Source: Bolinopsis microptera (lineage: Eukaryota > Ctenophora > Tentaculata > Lobata > Bolinopsidae). From it: DNA of 64,000 bases. The position numbers and the translations under genes are program-made. Every line of letters begins with the position of its first letter. The first letter of the stretch is position 1. The stretch covers positions 15,398,419-15,462,418 of the forward strand of contig NC_087076.1 of NCBI RefSeq assembly GCF_026151205.1, given 5' to 3'. Positions 40,937 through 52,052 of this stretch are shown in pieces. The notes under the pieces are model-generated. The model worked only from the letters and a program-made list of their open reading frames with translations. It searched no databases and was not told the DNA's origin.

Positions 40937-42124
40937 TCATCGCTTTTTCATCGGAGTACTAATGGACAGTGTTCCTGGAATCCATGGTCCCTGCGTAAAA
41001 GATTTGTTGAGGCCAGCAGCACGATTACTCGAAGTGGAGAATCCTGAATGTTGCGGAATCGAGAATCCTGAGTGTTGTGGAATCGTCTTCTTTTCCGTGC
41101 TGTGTTGCGGGGTCACTTTTCTTTCAGTGGTGCAGATCTCTCCTCCTCGTATGAAGTGATACTTTTCTGGCTCTTTCTCCATCTTTGCTTTTAAAGATTC
41201 AACAAGTTTTCTCCGTATCAGCCTCTCCTCAGGAGATCGATCAGGACTCAGAAATGTTTTATTGAACTGTGACGACTGCTTCAAGTTCTTAGCATTACTG
41301 AGCACAACAGACACTGAGTCTGATCGGCTGAAGCAAACTCTGACTGGACGATGTTGGCCAGGCTTCACAGTTCCCAGACGGTAACATTCCCTCACGAAGG
41401 GTTTTTCTGCTCCAGCAATTTCACTAAGCATACCTCCCACAACTGTATCAAGATTGGTTTTAGGATCCTCCCTGAGTCCGTATACCATCACACAGCGACT
41501 GCGATTATCATTGTCAACTGCTGATTTCACAGCCGCTTGCAAAGTTTTGCCTGGGATCTGTGGACTGTTCTGCTTCACTATGTCGCTAAACGATTTAACT
41601 TCTGTTTTGACGACCTCCTGAACTTTCTGAACATGATTGTCCTTCTTCTGAATAATTTCGTCCTTAAGCTCCAACATAAGTTTCTGATTTACAATCTGAT
41701 CAGATTTCAAAGTGTCAATATTTGATGACGCAGATTTAAGAATGTCTGTGCTGCAGTTTACAATCTTAACAAATTCCATGACAAATCCAGCAAGTGAGTC
41801 TTTGCTGACATTGTTCCCTTTCATAAGAACATGCTTCGTAACTTCAGTGATGTTTTTACACTTAGCTGCTCCAGTCAACGAATCGAAAGTTCCCCGAATG
41901 TCCTTCTCCAATCGATGCAGGGATTCCATTGTATAGCTCATTATGTACAAGTAGCGATGTACACGTTGTACTCGATTTAAGCAAGGCTGTGCGATGCTGA
42001 TAACAAGAGCAATTAACAAACGTACATGAATTTGATAAGACAGCAATATATAATTAATGTATCGAAAGGATATTCCCTTTTTTACCACCTTACCATTCTG
42101 ATTGATTTTGCACATGACTGACAT
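40937..42124 (-). CDS. LINE ORF1-type RNA-binding protein, stand-alone
   Basis: 395 codons open. The likely real start is Met62 (41941, MSYTMESLHRLEKDI) or Met66, since the first 60 residues have no family look. A helical region of about 110 residues is followed by RSRCVMVYGLRE (start of an RRM-like fold), ECYRLG, RPVRVCF, NAKNLKQSSQFNKTFLSPDR, then SPEERLIRRKLVESLKAKME and FIRGGEI. That is the RRM plus C-terminal domain layout of L1/CR1-type ORF1 proteins, which coat element RNA. The tail holds a short repeat, IPQHSGFS twice with related TPQHS. No ORF2 follows within 700 bp. Either an internally deleted LINE or a separate gene derived from one. Confidence 0.82.
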   Translation of the reverse strand: MSVMCKINQNGKVVKKGISFRYINYILLSYQIHVRLLIALVISIAQPCLNRVQRVHRYLYIMSYTMESLHRLEKDIRGTFDSLTGAAKCKNITEVTKHVLMKGNNVSKDSLAGFVMEFVKIVNCSTDILKSASSNIDTLKSDQIVNQKLMLELKDEIIQKKDNHVQKVQEVVKTEVKSFSDIVKQNSPQIPGKTLQAAVKSAVDNDNRSRCVMVYGLREDPKTNLDTVVGGMLSEIAGAEKPFVRECYRLGTVKPGQHRPVRVCFSRSDSVSVVLSNAKNLKQSSQFNKTFLSPDRSPEERLIRRKLVESLKAKMEKEPEKYHFIRGGEICTTERKVTPQHSTEKKTIPQHSGFSIPQHSGFSTSSNRAAGLNKSFTQGPWIPGTLSISTPMKKR

Positions 42125-42144
42125 GTTTTAACTGGAGAAGGGGT

Positions 42145-42930
42145 TCGCACAGTGGTAGTTTTATAAACCACGTTTAATTTATTGACCTACTATTATACCT
42201 AGTGGTAGTTTTATAGACCACATTTAATTTATTAACTTATTATACTTAGTATATATTTTTGGTGACTGTATCACCCAGTTTTAACATTTGATAATTGTAC
42301 AGTTTATTGACGACACATTGACTGAATGTTATTTTATATTCTAATTTATATTCTAGATATTTTATTTATTTTTCAACAGACGACAACTTCCTGTTTTTTT
42401 TTCTTCTATATCAGTTACTCATATCTCTTGTACAGACTGCTTTACAAGGACATTGACAGATGATACTAACATTAGGCATTCATTATTGCATCTAAATTAT
42501 TTCACTTGCATTAGGTTTAGAAATTTATTCTCTGGTTAACAGATTTCAAATGTTCAATTAATTTGTAGTATGACAGTAAGGTATATAAGAAGTTATTTAA
42601 TTTTGCTTGGGCTATTATATTGACTATTGAGGTTTAATGATGATATGGAATTTGAATTTTATATAAATGTACACTATGTGGTTGGGGCATTTTGCATAAT
42701 AAATATGGTTACTACTCCTATATATCACATTATTTGATTGGTATTCGATTTCTGATTATTTCCCTAGGAATATGATTATTATATCTCAATTTGGCTTTAG
42801 ATAGGGTGCCCCGCTAAAAGAACTGGATTCTTCCAGGAAGCATCCCGTGCACAGAGCTTGGTCTACATATATATTAAATTATTAACCATTCATTCTGTAT
42901 GTGCACGGAAATTTATTTCAATCAATCAAA
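42145..42930. other. Two-copy direct repeat and possible LINE 3' end
   Basis: GGTAGTTTTATAAACCAC then TTTAATTTATT occurs at 42150 and again at 42204. The stretch to about 42930 ends in GGAAATTTATTTCAATCAAT followed by CAA, which resembles the tails of some invertebrate LINEs. No coding part accompanies it. Confidence 0.35.
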
Positions 42931-43240
42931 CGGCCACAGTTATTTTCAAAATGGGCCATTATAGAATAATTAAATATCTTTTTAGATTCTGAAATAACTA
43001 AGACAGCCCTTATAATTTAGAACGAAAATATAAAACTAGTCAATTTACATAGAATAATTTATTTAAAATAAGCAACAGGTAAACCGGGTTTTTATAGTAT
43101 AAATAATCTGATCACGAAATGAGAGATGATTAAAACATACTAGACAGTACAATATACAATCACTTAACGACACCTAAGCTTGTATATAGGTGGAAGTGTT
43201 CATCAGATTCAAGCCCAAGTGAATCTACAATTAAATCACA

Positions 43241-43275
43241 AGGATACAAGGATACAAGGATACAAAGATACAAAA
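43241..43275. repeat. 8-bp tandem repeat (ACAAGGAT)n
   Basis: About four copies, the last ones as ACAAAGAT. The flanks from 42931 to 44003 are AT-rich with a GC-rich patch near 43880-43975. No gene seen. Confidence 0.8.
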
Positions 43276-44003
43276 GTGATAATTATTTTATTGAGTTCAC
43301 AATATTTATAATTATGAAATAATTTAACGTCGCACAATTCTAGTTATTTACAAATGTGTAGGGATAAAATAGAAATGTTTTATAATACTATTTTTCTTTG
43401 AATAGATCGAATTTGTAGAGTTTGATCTTATTTTGAGGTCCTGTAGCATTATGCACTGAGGTATTTGAGTGGAAATCTCAGTATTTGAGTGGAAATCTGT
43501 GCTCTTATAATAGGCTCACATATCACATGTCACATGTTGTTGCATGTGGCAAATTTTGAGTGTTTCAGACTTTAATTTTCTCTAATCCTCAGCTTTAGGG
43601 GCAATCCTCCACCGAAAACACACTCCCCAAATTGCACGCACAGCAATAACTTCCGTTAAACTTCATAAATCGAGGTCAAATTTTCTCCGTAAAAAGCACA
43701 ATACCTTGAATGGTTTTTGTCAAGGTGCCTCAAAAAATATTATAAACAATAATCCGTTCAATTTTAATCGATACACATCAACTTAGTGCAGAATCAAGCA
43801 TGGTATAAAAATATTTTATATATATCAAACTGGGTGTGCTTTTATTGCTACACTGTACACGTTGTATTGTGTATATTTCTCGCGCACGCGAAGCGTGCAT
43901 GCCGGCCGGCCGTGTGTCAATGCTTTCGGCGCACGGTGGACACACTAGATTGTAGATATAGCGCGCGCCTCTTTAAAATATGTTTGATGTTTGATGTTGA
44001 GTT

Positions 44004-44735
44004 TTACTGGGCCGCGCTCAGCCTGTCATTCCGCCAAATCTATGTTAATGAACATAATAGCCTGGGGTCCTCAGGTAAGTTGAGTTCAAATAAAAATGAA
44101 ATGTTACATTTTTGTTAATTCACATATTTGAAACTGCAAACGTTTCAACCCAGCAATTTGTTCGCATTACATTTAAAACATGACTAATTTTATTTTTATG
44201 ATTATTCTGTGATCAGTGTTGTAGGTTTTATTTACAATCTACTAAGACGCGCGCCGAGTTGGACACGTCGACGCGGACGGTCTTGAAAAAAATATTTTAC
44301 GAGTACCACCCGTTAATGATCAGTGATGGACTTATTTGTTATTTTACCTGAGGACCCCAGGCTATTATGTTCATTAACATATAGATTTGGCGGAATGACA
44401 GGCTGAGCGCGGCCCAGTAATTTGTTATTGTGTTATGTTATAAATTGGTAAATCAGAAAGACCATTGTAATGCAGCAAACGATTACAACAAGAACAAAGA
44501 AAACATTATTTAGACTTTCCTCAATGAATGTGCTATGAAATTTTTTATTTAAGCAATGAGCTAAACAAATAATAAAATGTGTCATGTATGATAATATTAA
44601 ACATTTGTGCTGAGCGAGCTTAAAAATCGCAGGAAAATGGACAATTAAGTGCAATTGATATAAACGGGTGATACTCGTAAAATATCTGTTCCATATATAG
44701 GACCGTCGACGAGTCCAACTCGGTGCGCGTCCTGG
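44004..44735. repeat. Nested inverted repeats (foldback structure)
   Basis: The outer pair is 44004-44078 and 44344-44420. They are exact complements over about 75 bp except for a 2-bp insertion, starting TTACTGGGCCGCGCTCAGCC. A second pair is 44247-44281 (GCGCGCCGAGTTGGACACG) and 44701-44733 (GTCGACGAGTCCAACTCGGT). It is accompanied by ATATTTTACGAGTACCACCC at about 44293 against its complement near 44665. A third copy of the GACGAGTCCAACTCGGTGCG block occurs at about 60092. Confidence 0.88.
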
Positions 44736-47373
44736 TAGGTTGTAAAACTACAAAATTGATATTAATATTTCCAAATTGAAGGCACAATCTTTGTAGCGCG
44801 ATGCACTACTGGGTCGCGCGCGCATCAAATAATGCTTCTCGCAACCACAGTAGTGTGCAAACCAACATTCGAACCACCAGCAGCTGGTGGTCAATTTCCT
44901 ACGAACGCGACTTAATTTTGGTTCAGACTGGAGTCGAGCGCTACGTTATAGCTGTATATATAGCTCGTTTCACGACGAAATCTTCATTTATTGAGTTTGT
45001 CTGTCGATTATGTTGGAGTTTGTACTTTTAATTTTGTACTCGAATACTGTTAATTTATTTTTATTAAATAGTTGTTTTTCGTAACAGCACACTAGTACGT
45101 GATTCCTTTTGTTATTCTTACATAATTAGGAAGATTTTAAACTTCAATACTATAAATAATCAAATATTTACGAACACCGATCATCGGTATGTACCCATTA
45201 TGCATTATTGGTATCGAAGTCTTATGTTGAGCTGGATATCGAAAAATTTCAAAATGTAAGGCTGTAATTTTGTACTTGTTTAGGTGTAGAACTAGGATTA
45301 ACAACTTGATTGCTAGGAGCTAGGAAGAGATTTTAGTAATGATGACCCTTTAAACTTAAACTATATCTCTAGTGCACTTCGATCGGTTTTCTTTTCAATT
45401 TTGATAAAACCTAGTCGTGATCTTTGTTTCAGAACTTCACTAATTTATTAAGTTTTGTAGTTTATATAGACGGAACATGAGCAGATACCATTTGATTAAT
45501 TATAATATATCCGATTTGAAATATTATTCTGTCGGAGTTTGAGTTCTACATGGACACATTTATTAACATCCCGCATGAATTTGTGTCGTCTTTACAATTT
45601 TTTGCGCTGAATTTGTATGCTTATTAATACTGCCGCATGATATCAGTAGCTGCTATAAAACTAGAGTGTATAGCATGTGTATTATACGATGTTTCCCACG
45701 TAAAAATCGCAGGTTGTTTTGGTGCGGCTGGGCACTCTACTGGTGATTGACACCAGAGACTGAGAAAAACTTTGACATAATTTTCAAGTTTGATATGACC
45801 TAATAACTACCACATTTACAGGAAGTATGGTAATACATTCTTGTCAGCTGTCTGGGCAAATCTTCTCTCGCAGAATTGGATTAAAATTTAATGTATTTTA
45901 TTTCTCACTTCCAACGATGTCGCAATTATTAGGTAAAATTTGAAGTTATTTTGAGATTCAATTAATAAATTTTAGATTGCAGCTTGATATCACTTAGTAT
46001 GTACATTGTACTCGGTTGCAAGGGTAGAACTTATGAGAATACTATCATAGTATTATTGCACTATACTATTATGGGTTCATCAAAGTTCGTATCATGATTT
46101 GTCACAATTAAACCATCGAGTCACTTGAGGAAACCCGTTAAAGCTCGCAATTGGCGACGAGATAAAGTTTGTGGTACCTCTAGATGTTAAGTTAACTCTT
46201 AGGCTCCAATCTTCCTTACTATACCTACCACTCCTTCTTCCTTGATAAGAAGTAGATCCATCTGGAACAGTGAGCTGCTTCTTCCCTTCTATCCCGTACT
46301 AGCCTACTCAGCTCTCTCCAAACCGTGAACAACTACTCCCGGTGCTAGAACTTTAACCGCATAATTATAACAGCACAATTCTTTCGCTTGAATCTCAGTC
46401 TGCTGTAAGACTGCTGTACCGGTAGAGTTTTTACTTGTATGATTCAGCAATCTGCTCTTTAGATGGTACCGTTACCTCCCGCCATAAGACTGTGCCGTCT
46501 TGGTGACCTTGAGAATATCATAAGGTCCGATATATAAAAGCACTATCCAATATCGAGACCCACTCAGGATCCCAAACCACGACTCCTTTCGGTCGTCTGT
46601 ACTTGCTTTTTTCCTCCCAGCATGGACTAAGTCAATGATACTGTCTTACATCGCTGGCCTTGTTCTTATAAGTGTTCACTCGGCGCTCACAAGATAACAT
46701 GTTCAGAGATCTGTTGCAGAACCTTGTCGTGCCGTCATTTATATACTCCTTGACTAAGAGCTACTTTACACCTACAGCAAAAATGTGCTAAATGATACCC
46801 ATCCTCTCCTCACATTACTGTACTTGCACTTACCATCCTCATCTTCGCCATAGAGGTGGTTAAGAGGGTGACGTACACAGCATCTAGCACGAATCCAATA
46901 AGTGAGTCTACAGTGCGTGTCGAAATACATTGCATGTACCCTTATATATTAATTGAGACAGAATTTTAATAGATCAACAAATTCTTAAAATTTAAAAAGG
47001 TAGAATTTAATTCTATGGCATTTATTGAAACCTGCTTTTTTAAAGTTGAGAATTGGTTTCAATTTCTAGAATATCACGATAATGTTGACTCAAAACTGTT
47101 TCAGGCAGCTATCAAGTCTCAAGATATGACATAATTTGATAGAATGTTAGTACCAACGCTATCAGTGCATTGAAGTCGAGTTCTCGATACAGGTATTATA
47201 ATTAGGTTCTATCGACCGTTTTTGTAGTCTTAACTCATTTTTATTTGTTATTATACGACCAATTAAAACCTAGCAAACCAGACTTCTTTATGTGCTAAAT
47301 GTTACTTTAACCTTAATAATAGCAGCATTGTGGCAGATATCCAGTTACATTTTTTCCAGCCGTATATTATAAA
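44736..47373. other. No gene recognised
   Basis: AT-rich DNA. 46200-46780 is richer in GC, and on the - strand gives broken frames such as GPYDILKVTKTAQSYGG, faintly like an integrase C-terminus of an LTR element. This is too decayed to call. No tRNA or splice structure found. Confidence 0.4.
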
Positions 47374-47375
47374 TA

Positions 47376-47400
47376 TACAGGGTGGGCCAAAAGTCAGTGT
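47376..47400 (+). repeat. Solo mariner-type terminal repeat
   Basis: TACAGGGTGGGCCAAAAGT after a TA dinucleotide is the typical end of mariner-like elements. No matching end or transposase was found nearby, so this is a remnant. Confidence 0.55.
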
Positions 47401-47650
47401 GCAAACGTTGGCATTAATAGCTCAGTCACTGAGTGCCCAATTGAAATAATTGGTTCTGGTATGACTTACTACCACCACTGGTTCGAGAAATTTGTCAAAT
47501 CGAAACATATTTGTGTTCATTGTTTTCAAAAGAAGGTTCATTTTCGCATTTATTTGATAGTTTGGATAATCGGATCGAGCCAAATTTTATTGAATTGTGT
47601 TTAGCCATTTAAATTACGTTTGCTCTAAAAAAATGAGAGTATATATCAGT

Positions 47651-50600
47651 GGGGGGGGGTGTCACGTCCGTCTATGTCCGCTTGTCTCATAGAATCCAAA
47701 AAGGACAGGACATAGGCGGACATTGGCGGACATAGGCGGACATAGGCGGACATAGACGGACATAGGCGGACATAGACGGACATAGGCGGACATTGGCGGA
47801 CATAGACGGACATTAGCGGACATTAATGGACACCTAAATTGCTAAATAAAATGTTCAATTTTTGCTGTTATAGGGGGGATCATGTTTTTTGTCCGTTTGG
47901 TACCCTATATTTTCAAAACGGACAAAAAATAGAGCGGACAAAAACGGACAAAAACGGACAAAAATGGACGAAAACGGACAAAAATGGAAATAACATTTAG
48001 ATGCTTCCTCCTCCTACTCTTCCTCCTCCTCCTCCTGGGTCTTCCTGATCTTCCTCAGTCCTCTTCCTCCTCCCCTCCTCAGTCCTCCTCCTACTCCTCC
48101 TCCTCGTCCTCAGTCCTCCTCATCAGTCCTCGCCAGTCCTCCTCCTCCTCTTCATCCTCCTCCTCTTCCTCCTCAGTCCTCAGTCCTCCTCAGTCCTCCT
48201 CCTCATCCTTCTCCTCAGTCCTCCATCCTCCTCCTGAGTCCTCCTCCTGGGTCCTCTTCCTGGGTCCTCCTCCTCCTCTTCATCCTCCTCCTCTTCCTCC
48301 TCAGTCCTCAGTCCTTCTCAGTCCTCCTCCTCATCCTTCTCCTCAGTCCTCCATCCTCCTCCTCAGTCCTCCCCCAGTCCCCCTCCTCCTCCTATTCAGT
48401 CCTCCTCCACCTCAGTCCTCCTCCTTCTCAGTCCTCCTCAGTCCTCCTCCTCCTCCTCCTGAGTCCTCCTCCTCCTCCTCCTCCTCTTCCCTCTCAGTCA
48501 TCCTCCTGGGTCCTCCTCCTCCTGGGTCCTCCTCCTCCTCTTCATCCTCCTCCTCTTCCTCCTCGGTCCTCAGTCCTCCTCCTCATCCTTCTCATCAGTC
48601 CTCCTACTCCTCAGTCCTTTCCCAGTCCCCCTCCTTCTCCTCCTCCTATTCAGTCCTCCTCCTCCTCCTCAGTTCTCCTCAGTCCTCCTTCTCATTTCTC
48701 CTAAGTTCTCCTCCTGAGTCCTCTTCCTCCTGAGTCCTCCTCCTGAGTCCTCCTCCTCCCTCTCAGTCATCCTCCTCAGTCATCCTCTTCAGCCATCCTC
48801 CTCAGCCATCCTCCTCAGTACTCCTCAGTCCTCCTCCTTCTCAGTCATCGTCAGTCCTCCTCCTCATCCTTCTCCTCAGTCCTCCATCCTCCTATTCAGT
48901 CCTCCTCCACCTCAGTCCTCCTCCTTCTCAGTCCTCCTCAGTCCTCCTCCTCCTCCTCCTGAGTCCTCCTCCTCCTCTTCCCTCTCAGTCATCCTCCTCA
49001 GTCATCCTCCTCAGTCCTCCTCCTCCTGGGTCCTCCTCCTCCTCTTCATCCTCCTCCTCTTCCTCCTCGGTCCTCAGTCCTCCTCCTCATCCTTCTCATC
49101 AGTCCTCCTACTCCTCAGTCCTTTCCCAGTCCCCCTCCTTCTCCTCCTCCTCAGTCCTTTCCCAGTCCCCCTCCTTCTCCTCCTCCTATTCAGTCCTCCT
49201 CCTCCTCCTCCTCAGTCCTCCTTCTCATTTCTCCTAAGTTCTCCTCCTGAGTCCTCTTCCTCCTGAGTCCTCCTCCTGAGTCCTCCTCCTCCCTCTCAGT
49301 CATCCTCCTCAGTCATCCTCCTCAGCCATCCTCCTCAGCCATCCTCCTCAGTACTCCTCAGTCCTCCTCCTTCTCAGTCATCGTCAGTCCTCCTCCTGAG
49401 TCCTCCTCAGTCCTCCTCCTCCTCCTCCTGAGTCCTCTTCCTCCTCCTCCTGGGTCCTCCTCCTGAGTCCTGGGTCTACGTCTTCCTGATCCTCCCACTC
49501 CTCTTCCTCCTCCCCTCCTCAGTCCTCCTCCTACTCCTCCTCCTCGTCCTCAGTTCTCCTCATCAGTCCTCAACAGTCCTCCTCCTCCCCAGTCCTCCTC
49601 CTCCTCCTGGGGCCTTTTCCTGGGTCCTCTTCCTGGGTCCTCCTCCTCCTGGGTCCTCCTCCTCCTGGGTCCTCCTTCTCCTCCTCAGTCCTTCTCCTCC
49701 TCCTCCTCCTCAGTCCTCTTCCTCCTCTTCCTCCTCCTCCTCCCTCTCAGTCATCCTCCTCAGCCATCCTCCTCAGTCCTCCTCCTTCTCAGTCCTCCTG
49801 AGTCCTCCTCCTGAGTCCTCCTCCTCCTGAGTCATCCTCAGTTCTCCTCCTCCTTCTGGGTCCTCCTCCTCCTCCTCCTGGGTCTTCCTGATCCTCCTCC
49901 TCCCTCTCAGTCATCCTCCTCAGTCATCTTCCTCAGTCATCCTCCTCAGCCATCCTCCTCAGCCATCCTCCTCAGCCATCCTCCTCAGCCATCCTCCTCA
50001 GTACTCTTCAGTACTCTTCAGTCCTCCTCCTTCTCAGTCCTCCTCAATCCTCCTCCTGAGTCCTCCTCCTCCTGAGTCATCCACCGCAGTCCTCCTCCTC
50101 CTCCTCCTGGGTCCTCCTCCTGGGTCCTCCTCCTGGGTATTCCTGATCCTCCCCAGTTCTCTTCCTCCTCCCCTCCTACTCTTCGTCCTCAGTCCTCCTC
50201 CTGAGTCCTCCTCCTCCTGAGTCATCCTCCTGAGTCCTCCTCCTCCTCCTCCTGGGTCCTCCTCCTGGGTCTTCCTGATCCTCCCCAGTTCTCTTCCTCC
50301 TCCCCTCCTCAGTCCTCCTTCTACTCCTCGTCCTCAGTCCTCCTCATCAGTCCTCAACAGTCCTCCTCCTCCCCAGTCCTCCTCCTCCTCCTCCTCCTGG
50401 GCCTTTTCCTGGGTCCCTATATAATTTGATTTAATAAGTTAAAGCTATTAATAGCTTTAGTGTGATTAATAAGTCGTTTGTTTTGTACAAGATTATAGTA
50501 CAAGTTGCGAAAAATTCTCAAAATGTTTGTCTGCTTATGTCCACCAATGTCCGCTAATGTCCACTAATGTCCGTCCGAGTCCGCCTATGTCCGTCCGGGT

Positions 50601-50752
50601 CCGCCTATGTCCGTCCGAGTCCGTCAATGTCCGTCCGAGTCCGCCAATGTCCGTCCGTGTCCGCCCATGTCCCAAAAAACACGTCCGTTGTCTCATAGAA
50701 TCCAAAAAGGACAGGACATAGGCGGACATAGACGGACATGACACCCCCCCCC
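47651..50752 (+). mobile_element. Non-autonomous DNA element copy A, G-run termini, 6-bp TSD
   Basis: 3102 bp flanked by ATCAGT on both sides (47645-47650 and 50753-50758). It begins with nine G then TGTCACGTCCGTCTATGTCC. It ends with the complement, GGACATAGACGGACATGACA then nine C. Inside each end are 10-bp subterminal repeats (GGACATAGGC and variants) at 47703-47832 and 50528-50680. A block of GGACAAAAAC repeats follows at 47936-47990. The core, 48000-50415, is almost pure CCT/TCC with CAG or GAG punctuation. Both ends also share TTGTCTCATAGAATCCAAAA. No transposase. Open frames of poly-Ser/Pro in the core are artefacts. The superfamily is undetermined. Confidence 0.9.
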
Positions 50753-50889
50753 ATCAGTTCAGTTCAGTAATAGCACATTCACATTTGCTGCTGATTTGTT
50801 GCTCTCTTATCGCAAGGCTTATCTCTACTGTTATCACGACACCGCTCAGCCTGTCGCTCGTCTTGTATTGTGTAACTTTAACTGTAATC

Positions 50890-51750
50890 ATGGAAAAGAT
50901 GGACTTGGAAAGTATTAACTACAGGTGGGATGAGATTTATTCTTGGAGCAAAGAGCAGTTGCGGAACTTTGGCAAACCGTACGGAAAGATGACGGACATA
51001 GCAGATCCGAAGTTTGCGAAATCAGTGAATAAGCCAGAACTTGTTGGCATTTGTAGTCGGTCTTATGAGTACATTGGCTATTTAATGGAAACTGTGGAGT
51101 CGTACCGAAATTGCTGCACAACTCTTCAGGCAAAGTTGATTCAGAACCAGGAAACTCTCATCAGCGTTCAGCAGGAGCTCTCTCAGTGTCAGTCCGAGAA
51201 ACTGGAATCTATGAAGAAAATCGTGGAAACCTCAGTCGCTGATTCAGTTAAAGAGGAGATTAAGACTTACAGCGCAATTGTCAGCAATTCACAGACGGTA
51301 ACTGCCCCAGTTATCTGCCCAGAAGCCCTAAAAAATGTTGTGAAGACCGTAGTCGCAGAAGAGGACCGTAGTCGAAATCTTCTTGTTTTCGGTTTGCCGG
51401 AGGAGGAGCAGGAAGAGTTAGAGGTAAGAATCGGCGAGGTTTTAGAGGAAATAGGGCAGAAACCGAAGGTGGAAGTAGTGCGACTCGGCAAGAAGAAAAC
51501 TTCTACCTGTACTCGCCCAGTGAAAGTCTGCCTGACCAGCTCCTTGATCGTACATCAAATCTTAGCAAACGCTCGGAAATTGCGACAATCAGCCAAGTTT
51601 AAGACTGTGTTTTTGAGCCCTGACAGATCACTGGAGCAGCGGGAAGCCCGAAAGGAGCTGATTGCCAGCATGAGAGCTAAAGCTTTAGCGGAGCCGGACA
51701 AAAAGTTTTACATTAAGGAGGGACAGATATTCAGCTGTAGTCGCAATTGA
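50890..51750 (+). CDS. LINE ORF1-type RNA-binding protein, stand-alone (second family)
   Basis: The frame is open from 50785, but the first 35 residues are hydrophobic filler. MEKMDLESINYRWDEI at 50890 is the likely start, giving 286 residues. A helical region with SVQQELSQCQSEKLESMKK (probable coiled coil) is followed by EEDRSRNLLVFGLPE, the start of an RRM-like domain, then VRLGKKKTST, RPVKVCL, ILANARKLRQSAKFKTVFLS, PDRSLEQREARKEL and FYIKEGQIFSC. It shares layout and many residues with the protein at 40937-42124 but is clearly a different family. It begins about 30 bp after the TSD of element A. No ORF2 follows on this strand, and the nearby endonuclease relics are on the opposite strand. 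Confidence 0.82.
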   Translation: MEKMDLESINYRWDEIYSWSKEQLRNFGKPYGKMTDIADPKFAKSVNKPELVGICSRSYEYIGYLMETVESYRNCCTTLQAKLIQNQETLISVQQELSQCQSEKLESMKKIVETSVADSVKEEIKTYSAIVSNSQTVTAPVICPEALKNVVKTVVAEEDRSRNLLVFGLPEEEQEELEVRIGEVLEEIGQKPKVEVVRLGKKKTSTCTRPVKVCLTSSLIVHQILANARKLRQSAKFKTVFLSPDRSLEQREARKELIASMRAKALAEPDKKFYIKEGQIFSCSRN

Positions 51751-52052
51751 GTGTATTTATCAGTACATGTGTGATAATGCTTGTTTTTCAGTGTGAGTGA
51801 AGTTTTAGTTAGTGCTAAGCGGGTGCCTACTAGGCTTTTAACTTTCTATACAGGACTGGATAGTCTTCAGACTGTTTTAAAGCTTATTTTTAGTGCAAGA
51901 GTTGGTTGCTAGGCATTGCATTTATCTAAGCAGCGCCTGTATTCAATAATTAATGAAATCTTATTAGCGGATTTAGGTATATAATTATTGTATATATTAT
52001 TGTATGTATAAATTCTTGAGTAAACATTAACCAGTAAACAAAGCTGGTTCCC
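51751..52052. other. No gene recognised
   Basis: AT-rich DNA between the ORF1-type gene and the direct repeat. Where a LINE ORF2 would start there is none. Confidence 0.45.

Noticed and set aside
46200-46780. Possible integrase-like relic (GPYDILKVTK) on the - strand
   Set aside because: Only a short motif in one frame, with a different frame equally readable; too decayed to assign to an LTR element.
47984-48733. 249-codon open frame rich in Ser, Pro and Leu
   Set aside because: It is the translation of the CCT-rich core of element A; such frames occur in any phase of a triplet-like repeat without stops.
50527-50744. Open frames with repeated MSVRVRPCP or GRTRTDIGG peptides, also at 55434-55687
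   Set aside because: Products of the 10-bp subterminal repeats of elements A and B, open on both strands.
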